From positions 62,001 to 126,000 of the forward strand of contig NZ_JQJY01000009.1 in NCBI RefSeq assembly GCF_000745775.1: a stretch of 64,000 nt of DNA. The letters run 5' to 3'. The stretch is from Flavobacterium sp. ASV13. Lineage in GTDB: Bacteria; Bacteroidota; Bacteroidia; Flavobacteriales; Flavobacteriaceae. A program made the translations under genes and the position numbers. Below, piece by piece: positions 15,528 to 24,982 of this stretch. The first letter of the stretch is position 1. Every line of letters starts with the position of its first letter. The notes under the pieces are model-generated. The model saw only the letters and a program-made list of their open reading frames with translations, ran no database searches and was not told the DNA's origin.

Positions 15528-18128
15528 TTAATTCTTCTTCTTAAATAATCCATTAAGCAGGTCACTTGCTTTTTTGGTTACTTCCTGAGTTTTTTGTTCT
15601 TTTTCTGTTTTTGCAGCTTGCGTAGTATCTTTTGCTTTTGTGTTTTTATTGATTAAATCCGTTAAAGCAGCAGTTCCTTTTTGTGTTAATTTCTCTTTTT
15701 GCTGATTTGCAACCTGAGTCGCTAAACTGCTAACAGCCGCTTTCATATCAGTGCTGATTTTTGGGCTAGAAAAATTACCAGTGATCAAGGCATTAATTGG
15801 AATATTTTCCAGTTTTGCAGCATCAGCAGGTGACATTTTTGCAATGAAAGCATTTGCTTCGCTTCCTAAATATTTAGCCGGAACGTCAAATTTCAAGTTG
15901 TAGTTCATTGTTTGGTCAAAACCGTGAGTTCCGCCAACTGTAACTTTAATATCTTGATATTTAATGTCGAAAGGTTTTACATTTACTTTGCCGTTATCAA
16001 AAGTCAAAGCGGCTTTAATATCATTTAAATTCACTTTGTTCATATCAATAAATTTAATGTTTGAACCAAGTGCATTAAGTAAAGTTGAATTTTTAGCATT
16101 TACAGTTGTCGAAAGCAATTGTCCAAGCAAATCTCCCGAAATTGATTTTAGATCCGGAGTCAATTCATTAGCATCCAGATTTCCATTCAATTTGATAGTA
16201 GAATTCAATTTACCGTTGATGATTCCTGCTATAGGAGCAATTTTTTTCATCATATCTAATTGTGTAAAAGTCTGCGCAATATCAACTTGGTTAAAACCTA
16301 AATTCATATCAAAAGTTGGTACTTTTTCTTTTGTAGAAACCGCTCCGGTCAAACCAATTGTTCCTCCAAAAATCGATGTTTTAAAGTTCTCTAAAAGTGC
16401 TTTTTCATCTTTAATGATCAGTTTTCCAGAAACATCTTTTAGTTTTAAGTTATCATATAAAACAGTATTTGCTTTTGCGTTTAATGTACAGTTTAGGAAA
16501 GCAGGAATTTTCATTGCCTCAGCTGGTTTTGCAGCTGTTTTTGTTTCTTCTTTTGCAGGTTCGCCCGCCGTCATAAAATCATCAACCGCTAATTGATTTG
16601 AACTCATGTTGAAGTTTCCTCTTAATTCCTGTTTTTTAAACATGAAACCATAGAAGTTTTCTAAAATTCCGTTGATGGCAATGTCACTTTTTCCTGTTGT
16701 AGCATTGAACTGTTTTAGGTTGATTTTACTCGGATTGAACTCGACCTGCGCAATGCTGATGTTCATCGATTTATTGTTTTCATCCGTATATTTAAATCCT
16801 GACAAACTCATCGTTCCTGCATTTTTAATGTTTTGATATTGACTTTTTTCTACAGAAGCCATATCAAAATTTGTAGTAACATCAGCTTTTAAAATACCTG
16901 CAAGCGGTTTATCCATTTTAATTGGATATGCTTTTGAAAGATTGGCCAAATTGATTGTCCCTTTTAAAGCGGCATCAACAATTGGATTTACCGTAATATT
17001 TTTGATACTTGCTTTAGCGCTGAAAACGTCCTGATCAATTCTGAAAGTCAGTTTGTCTAAATTGACGTAGGTATCATTTAGAATTCCTGTTTCGTTGATG
17101 ATTTTTGTATCAATTACAATATTTTGAACTGATTTTGGCAAGTTCGGATATTGGAATGAACCGTTGTTTGAAGCAATTGCAATATTGAATTTTGGTACTG
17201 TTGTATCTGTCAATTCTCCTTTTGCAAAACCTGAAACGGTAAAATCTCCAGTTGTTTTTACGCCATCCAAACCGGCAGCGTAAGCAGACGGAATCAAACC
17301 TAAAAAGTTTGTAAATGAAGATGTTGGAGTTTTAAACTTTAAATCATAAATCTGAGCTTTGTCCGTCATTTGAATGAATCCGTCAAACTCTAAAGGCAAT
17401 TGATTAATTAAAGCTTTATTTTCTTTAAAAGTATATTTGCTCTTATCAAGGTCTATTCCTAAAACAGCATCTAAAGTCAATTTTACATTTTTCATGTAAT
17501 TTACTTTATCCATATCCAAAGATACTTTTGCAGTCGATTTTGTAGTCAAGTCTAATTTTGAGTTAGTGAAATCTCCAGTTCCTTCGTGGTTCAAACTGTC
17601 AATGACCATTTTGATTTTAGATCCCTGATCGATATATCTGAACGTAAAATTTTCAATTTTGTAATTTTGAATTTTTAAAGAAAGCGGTTTGCTATTCTCA
17701 TCTTTGGTTTCTTCTTTTTTGTCTTTTAAAGCAATATCGAAGTTTCCAACACCATCTTTATTGAAAATAATATTGATCAAACCATTTTCAGATGTAATTC
17801 CCTGAATGTTTAAAGGCTCATCTTTTCCTTTAAAAAGCTCTTTAATACTCATTTTCAAGTTTAATTGTCCTAATGAAACCAAAGTATCACCTTCAAAAGG
17901 AGCTTTGTTGATTATCACCAGTTTTTCAATCCCGACTGCGGCGTTTGGAAAGTTTCGGAACAAACTTAAATCGGCATCTGCAAAACTTACTTTGGCATCG
18001 ACACTTTCATTAATTGCTTCAGAAATCTTTGCTTTGATTTGGTCTTTAAAGAAGTAAGGAATGGCGAATAGGGCGGCCACAAAAACCACAATTACAATGG
18101 CGGTTACTTTTAAAATTTTCTTAAACAT
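15528..18128 (-). CDS. AsmA family protein
   Basis: An 866-residue protein with one N-terminal membrane anchor (about 5-29), then a long beta-rich periplasmic region typical of AsmA/TamB-like proteins: an AsmA N-terminal part (VSFADADLSLFRNFPNAAVGIEKLVI) and an AsmA-like C-terminal part (about 570-790; MMKKIAPIAGIINGKLNSTIKLNG, LLNALGSNIKFIDMNKV). It ends in a Lys/Gln/Thr-rich tail with LLNGLFKKKN. AsmA-like proteins form hydrophobic grooves for phospholipid transport between membranes; that role is inferred from family. Monocistronic, with its own terminator. Confidence 0.9.
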   Translation of the reverse strand: MFKKILKVTAIVIVVFVAALFAIPYFFKDQIKAKISEAINESVDAKVSFADADLSLFRNFPNAAVGIEKLVIINKAPFEGDTLVSLGQLNLKMSIKELFKGKDEPLNIQGITSENGLINIIFNKDGVGNFDIALKDKKEETKDENSKPLSLKIQNYKIENFTFRYIDQGSKIKMVIDSLNHEGTGDFTNSKLDLTTKSTAKVSLDMDKVNYMKNVKLTLDAVLGIDLDKSKYTFKENKALINQLPLEFDGFIQMTDKAQIYDLKFKTPTSSFTNFLGLIPSAYAAGLDGVKTTGDFTVSGFAKGELTDTTVPKFNIAIASNNGSFQYPNLPKSVQNIVIDTKIINETGILNDTYVNLDKLTFRIDQDVFSAKASIKNITVNPIVDAALKGTINLANLSKAYPIKMDKPLAGILKADVTTNFDMASVEKSQYQNIKNAGTMSLSGFKYTDENNKSMNISIAQVEFNPSKINLKQFNATTGKSDIAINGILENFYGFMFKKQELRGNFNMSSNQLAVDDFMTAGEPAKEETKTAAKPAEAMKIPAFLNCTLNAKANTVLYDNLKLKDVSGKLIIKDEKALLENFKTSIFGGTIGLTGAVSTKEKVPTFDMNLGFNQVDIAQTFTQLDMMKKIAPIAGIINGKLNSTIKLNGNLDANELTPDLKSISGDLLGQLLSTTVNAKNSTLLNALGSNIKFIDMNKVNLNDIKAALTFDNGKVNVKPFDIKYQDIKVTVGGTHGFDQTMNYNLKFDVPAKYLGSEANAFIAKMSPADAAKLENIPINALITGNFSSPKISTDMKAAVSSLATQVANQQKEKLTQKGTAALTDLINKNTKAKDTTQAAKTEKEQKTQEVTKKASDLLNGLFKKKN

Positions 18129-18166
18129 ATTTATAGATTTGAGGGTTTACTTAAAATCGGATATTG

Positions 18167-18174
18167 CAAAAATA
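18167..18174 (-). promoter_or_regulatory. -7 box for the AsmA gene
   Basis: On the minus strand TATTTTTG fits TAnnTTTG, 39 nt upstream of the ATG at 18128; no clear TTG at the expected spacing. Confidence 0.35.
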
Positions 18175-18240
18175 GTTTTTTTTGCCAAAGGGTGAAGATA
18201 AAGTTTTCTTAAAAAGTAAGAAATGGATTATTTTTACGGA

Positions 18241-18275
18241 AATAAAAAATCCGCTTGATACATTCAAACGGATTT
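18241..18275 (-). terminator. terminator of the sppA-hydrolase unit
   Basis: Read on the minus strand, AAATCCG-TTTGA pairs with TCAAG-CGGATTT, followed by TTTTTATT. Confidence 0.75.
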
Positions 18276-18291
18276 GCTTTTTAACGTTGTT

Positions 18292-19239
18292 TTATTTTTT
18301 GATGAACGATACAATTTTATTAGTTAATTCCTCCGAAATAGGAAGGTTTTCATTGTTGTAACTTTCAAAATTGGCTTTATTGTCGCCGTCAATAATTTTT
18401 AAAATGTGGTTCATTTTGTCAACAATTGCCAATTCAGCATTTTTGCTTGCTTTTGATAAACTTTCAGCATCTGCAACATTTACCTGCAAATCTTTATTTC
18501 CCTGAATGATTAAAACAGGAACCGTTAACTTTTTTATTTCTGTCTGCGGATCGTATTTAAACCACGAAATCAAATAAGGCTGAATACCTGGTCTGAAAAG
18601 CGAATTTAAAAGAGGATCAACTTTGTTTACTTTATTACCACTTTTCAAACTGTCGATAATCGGAAATGTCATGTCTTCAATCTGCTTATTTGATTTTGAA
18701 GAAATCTGCTCTTTCAATAATTTGTCGGCAGATTCGCCAGCGCCGGCAATCGAAATGAATTTATTTGCTTTTGCTCCGGCTATCATTCCAATTAATGATC
18801 CTTCGCTATGTCCAATTACAATCAATTGAGAAAAGCGTTTGTCTTGCTTTAAAAAATTAATCCAGCTTTTGGCATCTTCGGTATAATTTTCAAAAACCAA
18901 AACCGATTCTGTTGGAGCTGAAGCTTTGCTTTCACCAATTCCTCTTTTGTCATATCGTAAAGATGCAATTCCGTTTTTTGCTAAAGCTTCCGCCAGCATT
19001 TTCAGTGAATTGTTTTTCATCATCGGATTATTTCCGTTTCGATCCGTTGGTCCTGAACCTGCAATGATTAAAGCAACAGGACATTTTTTGGTAACATCAG
19101 GAACGGTTAATGTTCCGTAAAGCTGATCAATATTGATTTTTAAAGTTACATTGGTTTCTTTAAAAGTGTCTTGCTTTGCGTTTTGCGCATTTGTTACAGA
19201 AAGAAATAAAACACTCAAAAACAAAAATATCTTTTTCAT
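18292..19239 (-). CDS. secreted alpha/beta hydrolase
   Basis: A 315-residue protein with a signal peptide (cleavage after about TNAQ, residue 19). The hydrolase core has an oxyanion-hole region IIAGSGPTDRNGNN, the nucleophile elbow GHSEGS with Ser145, a late acid in IQGNKDLQVNVAD and the catalytic His in MNHILK. This is the 'alpha/beta hydrolase with PTDR' type often annotated as serine aminopeptidase S33 or YqiA-like. It starts 15 nt downstream of sppA, so it is probably its partner in an operon. Periplasmic esterase or peptidase; substrate unknown. Confidence 0.88.
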   Translation of the reverse strand: MKKIFLFLSVLFLSVTNAQNAKQDTFKETNVTLKINIDQLYGTLTVPDVTKKCPVALIIAGSGPTDRNGNNPMMKNNSLKMLAEALAKNGIASLRYDKRGIGESKASAPTESVLVFENYTEDAKSWINFLKQDKRFSQLIVIGHSEGSLIGMIAGAKANKFISIAGAGESADKLLKEQISSKSNKQIEDMTFPIIDSLKSGNKVNKVDPLLNSLFRPGIQPYLISWFKYDPQTEIKKLTVPVLIIQGNKDLQVNVADAESLSKASKNAELAIVDKMNHILKIIDGDNKANFESYNNENLPISEELTNKIVSFIKK

Positions 19240-19254
19240 TTTTTAAGATTTGAA

Positions 19255-21012
19255 TTACTTAATATTAATTCCAAAAGGCATCATCGCCTGAACTCCTTTT
19301 TGTTTTTGAAGTTTTTTAATCTGTTCAATCATCAGATAATTTTCTTCTCCAATTTCTTCTTTTATAAAAGCTTCTTTGGACTTAGCAAAAGGCATTTTTG
19401 ATAAAATATCACCAAATGTTTTTTCGTATTCTGGATAATTTTGAGTGCTGTATGTTTTTATTTTAGCCATTTTCGCAGCTTCAGCAATAGCGTCATTCAA
19501 ACCACCAATTTTATCTACTAAACCAATTTTCAAAGCTTGACTTCCAGACCATACTCTTCCTTGAGCAATGGAATCAACTTGGGCAAAAGTCATTTTTCTA
19601 CCTTCGGCAACATGCGTTACAAAGGTTTTGTAAATATGTTCAACACCTTCTAAAGTAAAAGCTTTGAATTTTTCATCAACAGGAACAAACGGACTATAAT
19701 TAGCCGAGTTTTCGTGTGTTTTTACTTGCTCAGAATTGATTCCTAATTTATTCGCTAACGGACTAAAGTTTGGCAATATTCCAAAAACCCCAATAGAACC
19801 TGTAATCGTGTTGCTTTCTGCGAAAATTTTATCAGCGTTGCAGGCAATATAATAACCGCCAGAAGCTGCGTAATTACCCATTGAAACAACAACTGGTTTT
19901 ACTTTTTTAGTTACTTCAATTTCTCTCCAAATTAAATCTGAAGTTAAAGCGCTTCCTCCCGGACTGTCAATTCTTAAAACAATTGCTTTTACGTCATCAT
20001 TTTTTCTTGCTTCCTGAAGAGCGCGTCGCATTGAACCTTCTCCAATAACGGTAACATCACCTTCGCCGCTTTCAATTTCGCCTTGAGCGTAAATAATTGC
20101 GATTTCGTCTGTTGCTGTATTGCTTAGCGCTGTAGTTACATTGTTTTGAGTATAATCTTCAATTGAAATTTTATTGTAATCGTCATCGCCAGTTACTTTT
20201 AACTGTTTTTTGATTGCGTTATGATAAACATCTTCATAAGCTATAATATCCACCAAACCATTTGCTTTTGCCAATTCTGGAGTTCTTGCAAGCAAACCAT
20301 TTGCAATTTCGTTTAATCTCGGAAGCGGAATATTTCGGCTTTTTGAAATATCAGCAGAAACTGTCGCCCAAATAGAATTTAATAAAGCAGTAACTTGTTC
20401 TCTGTTGGCATCGCTCATTTTATTTTCTAAAAATGGTTCTACCGCACTTTTATATTTTCCGTGACGAATAACTTCCATATGAATTCCAGATTTGTCCTGG
20501 AAATCTTTAAAAAACATTACTTCAGACGAAAGGCCTTTGAAATCTAAATCACCAGCAGGATTTATATAAACAGTATTGGCTACAGAATTCAAATAGTATT
20601 CTTTTTGCGAATAAGTATTGGCGTAAGCCCAAACAAATTTCCCAGATTTTTTAAAACTTTCAAGTGCATTTCTTAAGTCTTTGTATTGAGCAAGACCAAG
20701 CGAAGATTCATCGTTTAAAATAGAAATTCCTTTAATCTTGTCATCTGTTTTTGCAGCTTCAATAGCATTGATAACGTCAGAGATTCCGATTCCTTTTTGT
20801 TCTGAAAAAACTGTTACCCAAGGATCCTTATACTTTCCGGCATAGTCATTTTTAATATCTTTTAAATTCAGTTCGATAACCGAATCGCTTTTTACGGAAA
20901 CCGCATCATCTCCTCCAAAAATAGCCCCAATAAGGATTACTCCGAAAAAGAATAACATGATAAATACAAAAATACCAATTACAGTGGCAATTACATTTCC
21001 TAAAAATTTCAT
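19255..21012 (-). CDS. sppA: signal peptide peptidase SppA (67-kDa type)
   Basis: The 585-residue long form has an N-terminal membrane anchor (about 10-33) and two ClpP-fold repeats. The catalytic dyad is split: Lys188 in the first repeat (HGKYKSAVEPF) and Ser384 in the second (NYAASGGYY), the arrangement in E. coli SppA. It degrades cleaved signal peptides in the membrane. It shares an operon with the downstream secreted hydrolase. Confidence 0.95.
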   Translation of the reverse strand: MKFLGNVIATVIGIFVFIMLFFFGVILIGAIFGGDDAVSVKSDSVIELNLKDIKNDYAGKYKDPWVTVFSEQKGIGISDVINAIEAAKTDDKIKGISILNDESSLGLAQYKDLRNALESFKKSGKFVWAYANTYSQKEYYLNSVANTVYINPAGDLDFKGLSSEVMFFKDFQDKSGIHMEVIRHGKYKSAVEPFLENKMSDANREQVTALLNSIWATVSADISKSRNIPLPRLNEIANGLLARTPELAKANGLVDIIAYEDVYHNAIKKQLKVTGDDDYNKISIEDYTQNNVTTALSNTATDEIAIIYAQGEIESGEGDVTVIGEGSMRRALQEARKNDDVKAIVLRIDSPGGSALTSDLIWREIEVTKKVKPVVVSMGNYAASGGYYIACNADKIFAESNTITGSIGVFGILPNFSPLANKLGINSEQVKTHENSANYSPFVPVDEKFKAFTLEGVEHIYKTFVTHVAEGRKMTFAQVDSIAQGRVWSGSQALKIGLVDKIGGLNDAIAEAAKMAKIKTYSTQNYPEYEKTFGDILSKMPFAKSKEAFIKEEIGEENYLMIEQIKKLQKQKGVQAMMPFGINIK

Positions 21013-21055
21013 AAGTATATTTTTTTAATAAGTAGCAAAAAAGACTGCTTCGTTA

Positions 21056-21063
21056 CAAATATA
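21056..21063 (-). promoter_or_regulatory. -7 box for sppA
   Basis: TATATTTG on the minus strand, 44 nt before the ATG at 21012, fits TAnnTTTG. Confidence 0.35.
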
Positions 21064-21181
21064 TCTAAATACGAATTAACTCCGTTATACGATTTATTAA
21101 ATATTTGTTGATTCTACATTTTTTAAACCAACTAAATAATGTATTCAATTCTAAAATAGTTTTAGTTACTTTGCATTAATT

Positions 21182-22315
21182 ATGAAGTCACAGCATCAAG
21201 TCGTTTTATCTATAGGAAGCAATCAGGGAAACAGATTAGCAAATATTGAAAGTTGTATTGCCTTAATACATCAGGAAGTAGGAACTGTTATCAGGGTTTC
21301 AAAACTATATGAAACTCCTGCCTGGGGATTTGAAAGTGATGCTTTTTATAATTGTGCGCTTCTTTTGCACAGTACTTCATCGGCACAAAAAATATTAAAT
21401 CAGGTTTTAAAAGTTGAAAAACAATTAGGAAGAATCAGATCCAATCAAGAGGGATATCAATCCCGAATTATCGACGTTGATTTAATTTCTTTTGATGATG
21501 AAATTATAGAAACTGAAAAATTGCAAATTCCGCATCCGCTGATGCAAAACAGAAATTTTGTCTTATTGCCGGTTCAGGATTTAAAGTTAGATTGGAAACA
21601 TCCTGTTCTTCAAAAAACTATTCCAGAATTAATAGCTGTTTCTCCAGATGACAGCGTTTGTACAGCCGTTCAGAATTTGAAAAGTCCGTTACAGGAAATT
21701 GCATTGGAAAACTTCAATTATATTGCTTTTGAAGGAAATATCGGTGCCGGTAAAACAACATTGGTTCATAAAATTGCTGAAGATTTTAATGCTAAAACAG
21801 TTTTGGAAGGTTTTGCAGATAATCCGTTTTTGCCTAAATTTTATAAGGATCAGAACCGATATGCATTTCCGTTAGAAATGTCTTTTTTGGCCGATCGCTA
21901 CCAGCAATTAGCCGATGATTTAAAACAGTTTGATTTATTTAAAGATTTTATTGTAGCTGATTATCATATTTTTAAATCACTGATTTTTTCCAAAATTACA
22001 CTTGGAGAAGACGAATATCGTTTGTACAGAAACCTGTTCGATATTATCTACAAAGAAATGCCAAAACCCGATTTGTATATTTATTTGTATCAAAACACAG
22101 AACGTTTGCTTCAGAATATTAAAAAACGTGGCCGCAGTTACGAACAAAATATAGAAGCTAGTTATTTGGAAAAAATCAATACAGGTTATTTGGATTATAT
22201 TAAATCACAAACCGATTTGAATGTTTTGATAATCGATGTTTCAGATCGTGATTTTGTAAAAAAACATGAAGATTATCTTTATATTTTAAGCGAAATCAAG
22301 AAAAAAATAGGGTAA
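21182..22315 (+). CDS. folK: HPPK-deoxynucleoside kinase fusion
   Basis: A 377-residue two-domain enzyme. Residues 1-150 are 6-hydroxymethyl-7,8-dihydropterin pyrophosphokinase (VVLSIGSNQGNRLANI, then GRIRSNQ...SRIIDVDLISF, the FolK signature at about 83-103) for folate synthesis. Residues 178-377 are a deoxynucleoside kinase-type domain with P-loop GNIGAGKT (185-192), ADYHIFKSLIF, and the DLYIYLYQNTERLLQNIKKRGRSYE lid region. This fusion is seen across Bacteroidota and couples folate and deoxynucleotide salvage genes in one chain. A near-consensus TTACTTTG box lies 9 nt before the ATG. Confidence 0.93.
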   Translation: MKSQHQVVLSIGSNQGNRLANIESCIALIHQEVGTVIRVSKLYETPAWGFESDAFYNCALLLHSTSSAQKILNQVLKVEKQLGRIRSNQEGYQSRIIDVDLISFDDEIIETEKLQIPHPLMQNRNFVLLPVQDLKLDWKHPVLQKTIPELIAVSPDDSVCTAVQNLKSPLQEIALENFNYIAFEGNIGAGKTTLVHKIAEDFNAKTVLEGFADNPFLPKFYKDQNRYAFPLEMSFLADRYQQLADDLKQFDLFKDFIVADYHIFKSLIFSKITLGEDEYRLYRNLFDIIYKEMPKPDLYIYLYQNTERLLQNIKKRGRSYEQNIEASYLEKINTGYLDYIKSQTDLNVLIIDVSDRDFVKKHEDYLYILSEIKKKIG

Positions 22316-22410
22316 AACCTCAATTAGGAAATATGCCAATTAGAAAATTAGATAATTTTTTATGCGGTTTCGAGAGCATTTCCTAATTCTCTAATTGACA
22401 CATTATCTAA
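22316..22410. repeat. AATTAG-type intergenic repeat with inverted halves
   Basis: The gap between folK and the YjbR gene consists of short AATTAG/CTAATT units: CAATTAGGAAAT, CAATTAGAAAATTAG, then the mirror TTTCCTAATT, CTAATTGACACATTATCTAA. It can fold on itself and lies between convergent genes, so may end transcription of both. Confidence 0.5.
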
Positions 22411-22761
22411 TTATAATATTCCAAGTTGTTTTCTCAGTTTTGCAGATAATTTTTCGTGAACAAGACGATACGACTGTTGAATGTATTTTTCCCATTCTGA
22501 TTTTTTCATTCGAGTAATATCATCAATCAAAACCCATTTGTATTTTGCAACATACGGAGCAGGTTTAAATCCTGGTCTGCTGCTCATTTCTTCAAATTCT
22601 TCATCCAAAACCTTAAAAGAAGCCGAAGTTGGATTTTGGTCAAGGCCAACAACACAATACATTTTGGTTCCCACTGAAAAAACAAGATCATGATCCCATT
22701 TTATATCCTCTGTTGTTCCAGTCAGTTTTTGACATATTTCGCGAATTGTTTCTATATCCAT
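22411..22761 (-). CDS. MmcQ/YjbR family protein
   Basis: A 116-residue protein with the YjbR/CyaY-like fold signature: IREICQKLTGTTEDIKWDHDLVFSVGTKMYCVV, then PAPYVAKYKWVLIDDI and a C-terminal SYRLVHEKLSAKLRKQ helix. Members are called DNA-binding by homology but the function is unproven. Its ATG is only 2 nt after the stop of the upstream T9SS lectin gene, so the two are probably cotranscribed although no functional link is evident. Confidence 0.88.
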   Translation of the reverse strand: MDIETIREICQKLTGTTEDIKWDHDLVFSVGTKMYCVVGLDQNPTSASFKVLDEEFEEMSSRPGFKPAPYVAKYKWVLIDDITRMKKSEWEKYIQQSYRLVHEKLSAKLRKQLGIL

Positions 22762-22763
22762 TT

Positions 22764-24926
22764 TTATCTTTTTAATGAAAAATGCCCTCTTACAACAGGA
22801 TGATTTTCATCAATTTTTAAGGTGTACCAATAATCGGATGCCGGAAGCTGCATTTTGTTGAAAGTCCCGTCCCAGCTCATTTTTGAAGCACTTAATTGTG
22901 CTAACAATTTTCCGTAGCGATCAAATATAGTAATTTGGGCTTTAGGATAATTGTCCAATCCTGTTATTTCCCAAACATCATTGAAAGAGTCATTATTTGG
23001 AGTGAAAAATGCAGGGAAAATTAGGACAATAAAACTTTTTGAAACCGTTTTGCAACCACTTTTTTCTCTCACATAAGCGGTTTGCAAACCGCCAGAAACA
23101 TTTTCAAAAACATTAGAATTCTGAAAATTTATTCCGTCAATAGAATATTCAAAATAGCTTTCAGGATTGCTGAGAATAATAGTTACGGTTCTATTATCAA
23201 CTTCAATTTTTTGAATTTCAGGTGCAGGAAGTTCAATTACTTTGATGTTTTTTTGATTTGTACAATTACCCAAAGTAGAGGCAGTTACGACGACAAAATA
23301 TGTTCCTAATTGAGAAATGATGATTTTTTGAGTGGTTTCTCCTGTTGACCATAAATAACTCATATTGCTGATTCCAGCGTCCAATGTAACCGAATTAGGA
23401 GCGCACAAAACGACTACTTCATCTTGTACTTCAGGAAGTGGATAGACTTTTATTTCGATTGGGGTTCGCGTAACAGAACGGCAATCGTTATTATTGGCTT
23501 CAGCATAATAAATTGTATTTGCTGAAATATTAGGCGTAACAAACAAAGGACCAGTTCCTAAAAGAGAACCACCTGTTTTTGAATCATACCAGTTTGCTTC
23601 ACCGGCAGAAACAGTCGCTTCTAAAAAGAAGATTCCAGAACCGCAAACAGGCTCGGGATTTGAAACAGAAGTTACTTCTGGAACTACATTTACTCTTGCT
23701 GCAACAGCAGTTCTTTTAGTGACGCAGCCTTCAAATTCGGCTGCAACATAATACGTTTGGCTTGCATTTAAAACAGGAGTCGTAAAATTATTTCCGGTTG
23801 CTATTATGCCAGTGCTTGTTTCATCGGCATACCAATTTATTGTTCCTGCTGAGCTTTTGGCTTCTAATAGAGTAGTTCCAGATCCGCAGATGTCTGGAGC
23901 TTTTGTTTCGGTAATGGAAAGCATGGTCAACGAGGTGCTTGCACTTATTTGAGGATAAACATCTCCCGGCATTCCACCATATTCTACAATATATCCTCTC
24001 GGATAATTTACATTTGTTGGATCTGAACTTCCATAAAGAGAAGCATCGTTCCATCTTCCTTTTTGGCCATATCCGGGCGGTGTGATATAGGCATAATCTT
24101 CAACTCCTATCAGGGCTAGTTCACCGCCATTATTTGGTTCTTTGAAATCATTCCAATAAGCAAAAGTTGTAGTAGAGCCACTTTCTCGGCCGTACCAAAA
24201 TTCAGTTCCTTCTTCAGGGCCGGTTTCCCATCGCCAATAAGGTTCCTTTCTAGTATCGCTTCCTCCAATCCATCCTGTGCCAGAAAGCTGTTCTCCAACA
24301 AATATTGCTTCATCTAAAGTTGTGATAGTTACGAGATAGCCTTGAAGTCCATAATATTTGCTCGCAGCTGCAGCTCTTTTAGCATCGCCCCAGGAAATTC
24401 CTGGACTGGAAACAAATTGGTAATAATGTTTTGATGAAGGTAAATAATTGGCTTGTCCCAAGCTTATCGAAAAATTTCTGATTCCACTTGGGCTTACGGA
24501 ACTATTTCTAAATTCAACTGCTTTTATGGCCGAAATGAATTCAGAAAGTGAAGCTGTTTTTCCTGCGTTGTTCGAAATAGTAAGTGTTCCTGAATCAGGA
24601 TTCCAGCTAGAAATTAAATTAGGATGTGTACCGATTAGGCTTAATTGATCTTCGTTATTTATATATCCTGAAGAAATTTGAATGTAGACTGCATTAATTT
24701 CTTCTGTTGCGCTGATTGTTACGTCAGTTACAATTTTTATACTGCTTTGCGGACAATAAACTTGATTTCCAGTTGCAGTGATTATAGATGCGGCCGTTGT
24801 AAGTTTAGGTTTGTTTTCTTTTTTTAATTCCCGTTCATACAAAGGCGTGTTTTTAAAGGCAAATAATGTATTACAAAATAGTAGTACAATTGCCATCGTA
24901 TAGTCACAAGAGAATTTGGTTTTCAT
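22764..24926 (-). CDS. T9SS type B cargo protein with C-type lectin domain (copy A)
   Basis: A 720-residue secreted protein. A signal-like N-terminus is followed by a cadherin-like beta segment (about 50-160), a C-type lectin domain (about 165-320; WGDAKRAAAAS, GYLVTITTLDEA, GWIGGSD, WRWETGPEEG, EPNNGG, RWNDAS), Ig-like repeats with paired Cys (about 345-600; LEAK...INWYADETSTG, LEATVSAGEANWYDSKTGG) and a gliding-motility CHU_C type B domain (about 637-720; FFTPNNDSFNDVWEITGL). The C-terminal domain directs export through the T9SS. Likely a surface sugar-binding adhesin. It is a close paralog of the next gene. Confidence 0.9.
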   Translation of the reverse strand: MKTKFSCDYTMAIVLLFCNTLFAFKNTPLYERELKKENKPKLTTAASIITATGNQVYCPQSSIKIVTDVTISATEEINAVYIQISSGYINNEDQLSLIGTHPNLISSWNPDSGTLTISNNAGKTASLSEFISAIKAVEFRNSSVSPSGIRNFSISLGQANYLPSSKHYYQFVSSPGISWGDAKRAAAASKYYGLQGYLVTITTLDEAIFVGEQLSGTGWIGGSDTRKEPYWRWETGPEEGTEFWYGRESGSTTTFAYWNDFKEPNNGGELALIGVEDYAYITPPGYGQKGRWNDASLYGSSDPTNVNYPRGYIVEYGGMPGDVYPQISASTSLTMLSITETKAPDICGSGTTLLEAKSSAGTINWYADETSTGIIATGNNFTTPVLNASQTYYVAAEFEGCVTKRTAVAARVNVVPEVTSVSNPEPVCGSGIFFLEATVSAGEANWYDSKTGGSLLGTGPLFVTPNISANTIYYAEANNNDCRSVTRTPIEIKVYPLPEVQDEVVVLCAPNSVTLDAGISNMSYLWSTGETTQKIIISQLGTYFVVVTASTLGNCTNQKNIKVIELPAPEIQKIEVDNRTVTIILSNPESYFEYSIDGINFQNSNVFENVSGGLQTAYVREKSGCKTVSKSFIVLIFPAFFTPNNDSFNDVWEITGLDNYPKAQITIFDRYGKLLAQLSASKMSWDGTFNKMQLPASDYWYTLKIDENHPVVRGHFSLKR

Positions 24927-24982
24927 ATTTAAAATTACATTTTTTAATTGAAAACTGCTTTGGAAACAATAAAAAATGGATT

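Noticed and set aside
15964..16596. Long open frame on the plus strand inside the AsmA gene (about 210 codons)
   Set aside because: It is antisense to a well-supported AsmA coding sequence, has no promoter or start context and its product has only Ser/Phe-rich composition typical of a reverse reading.
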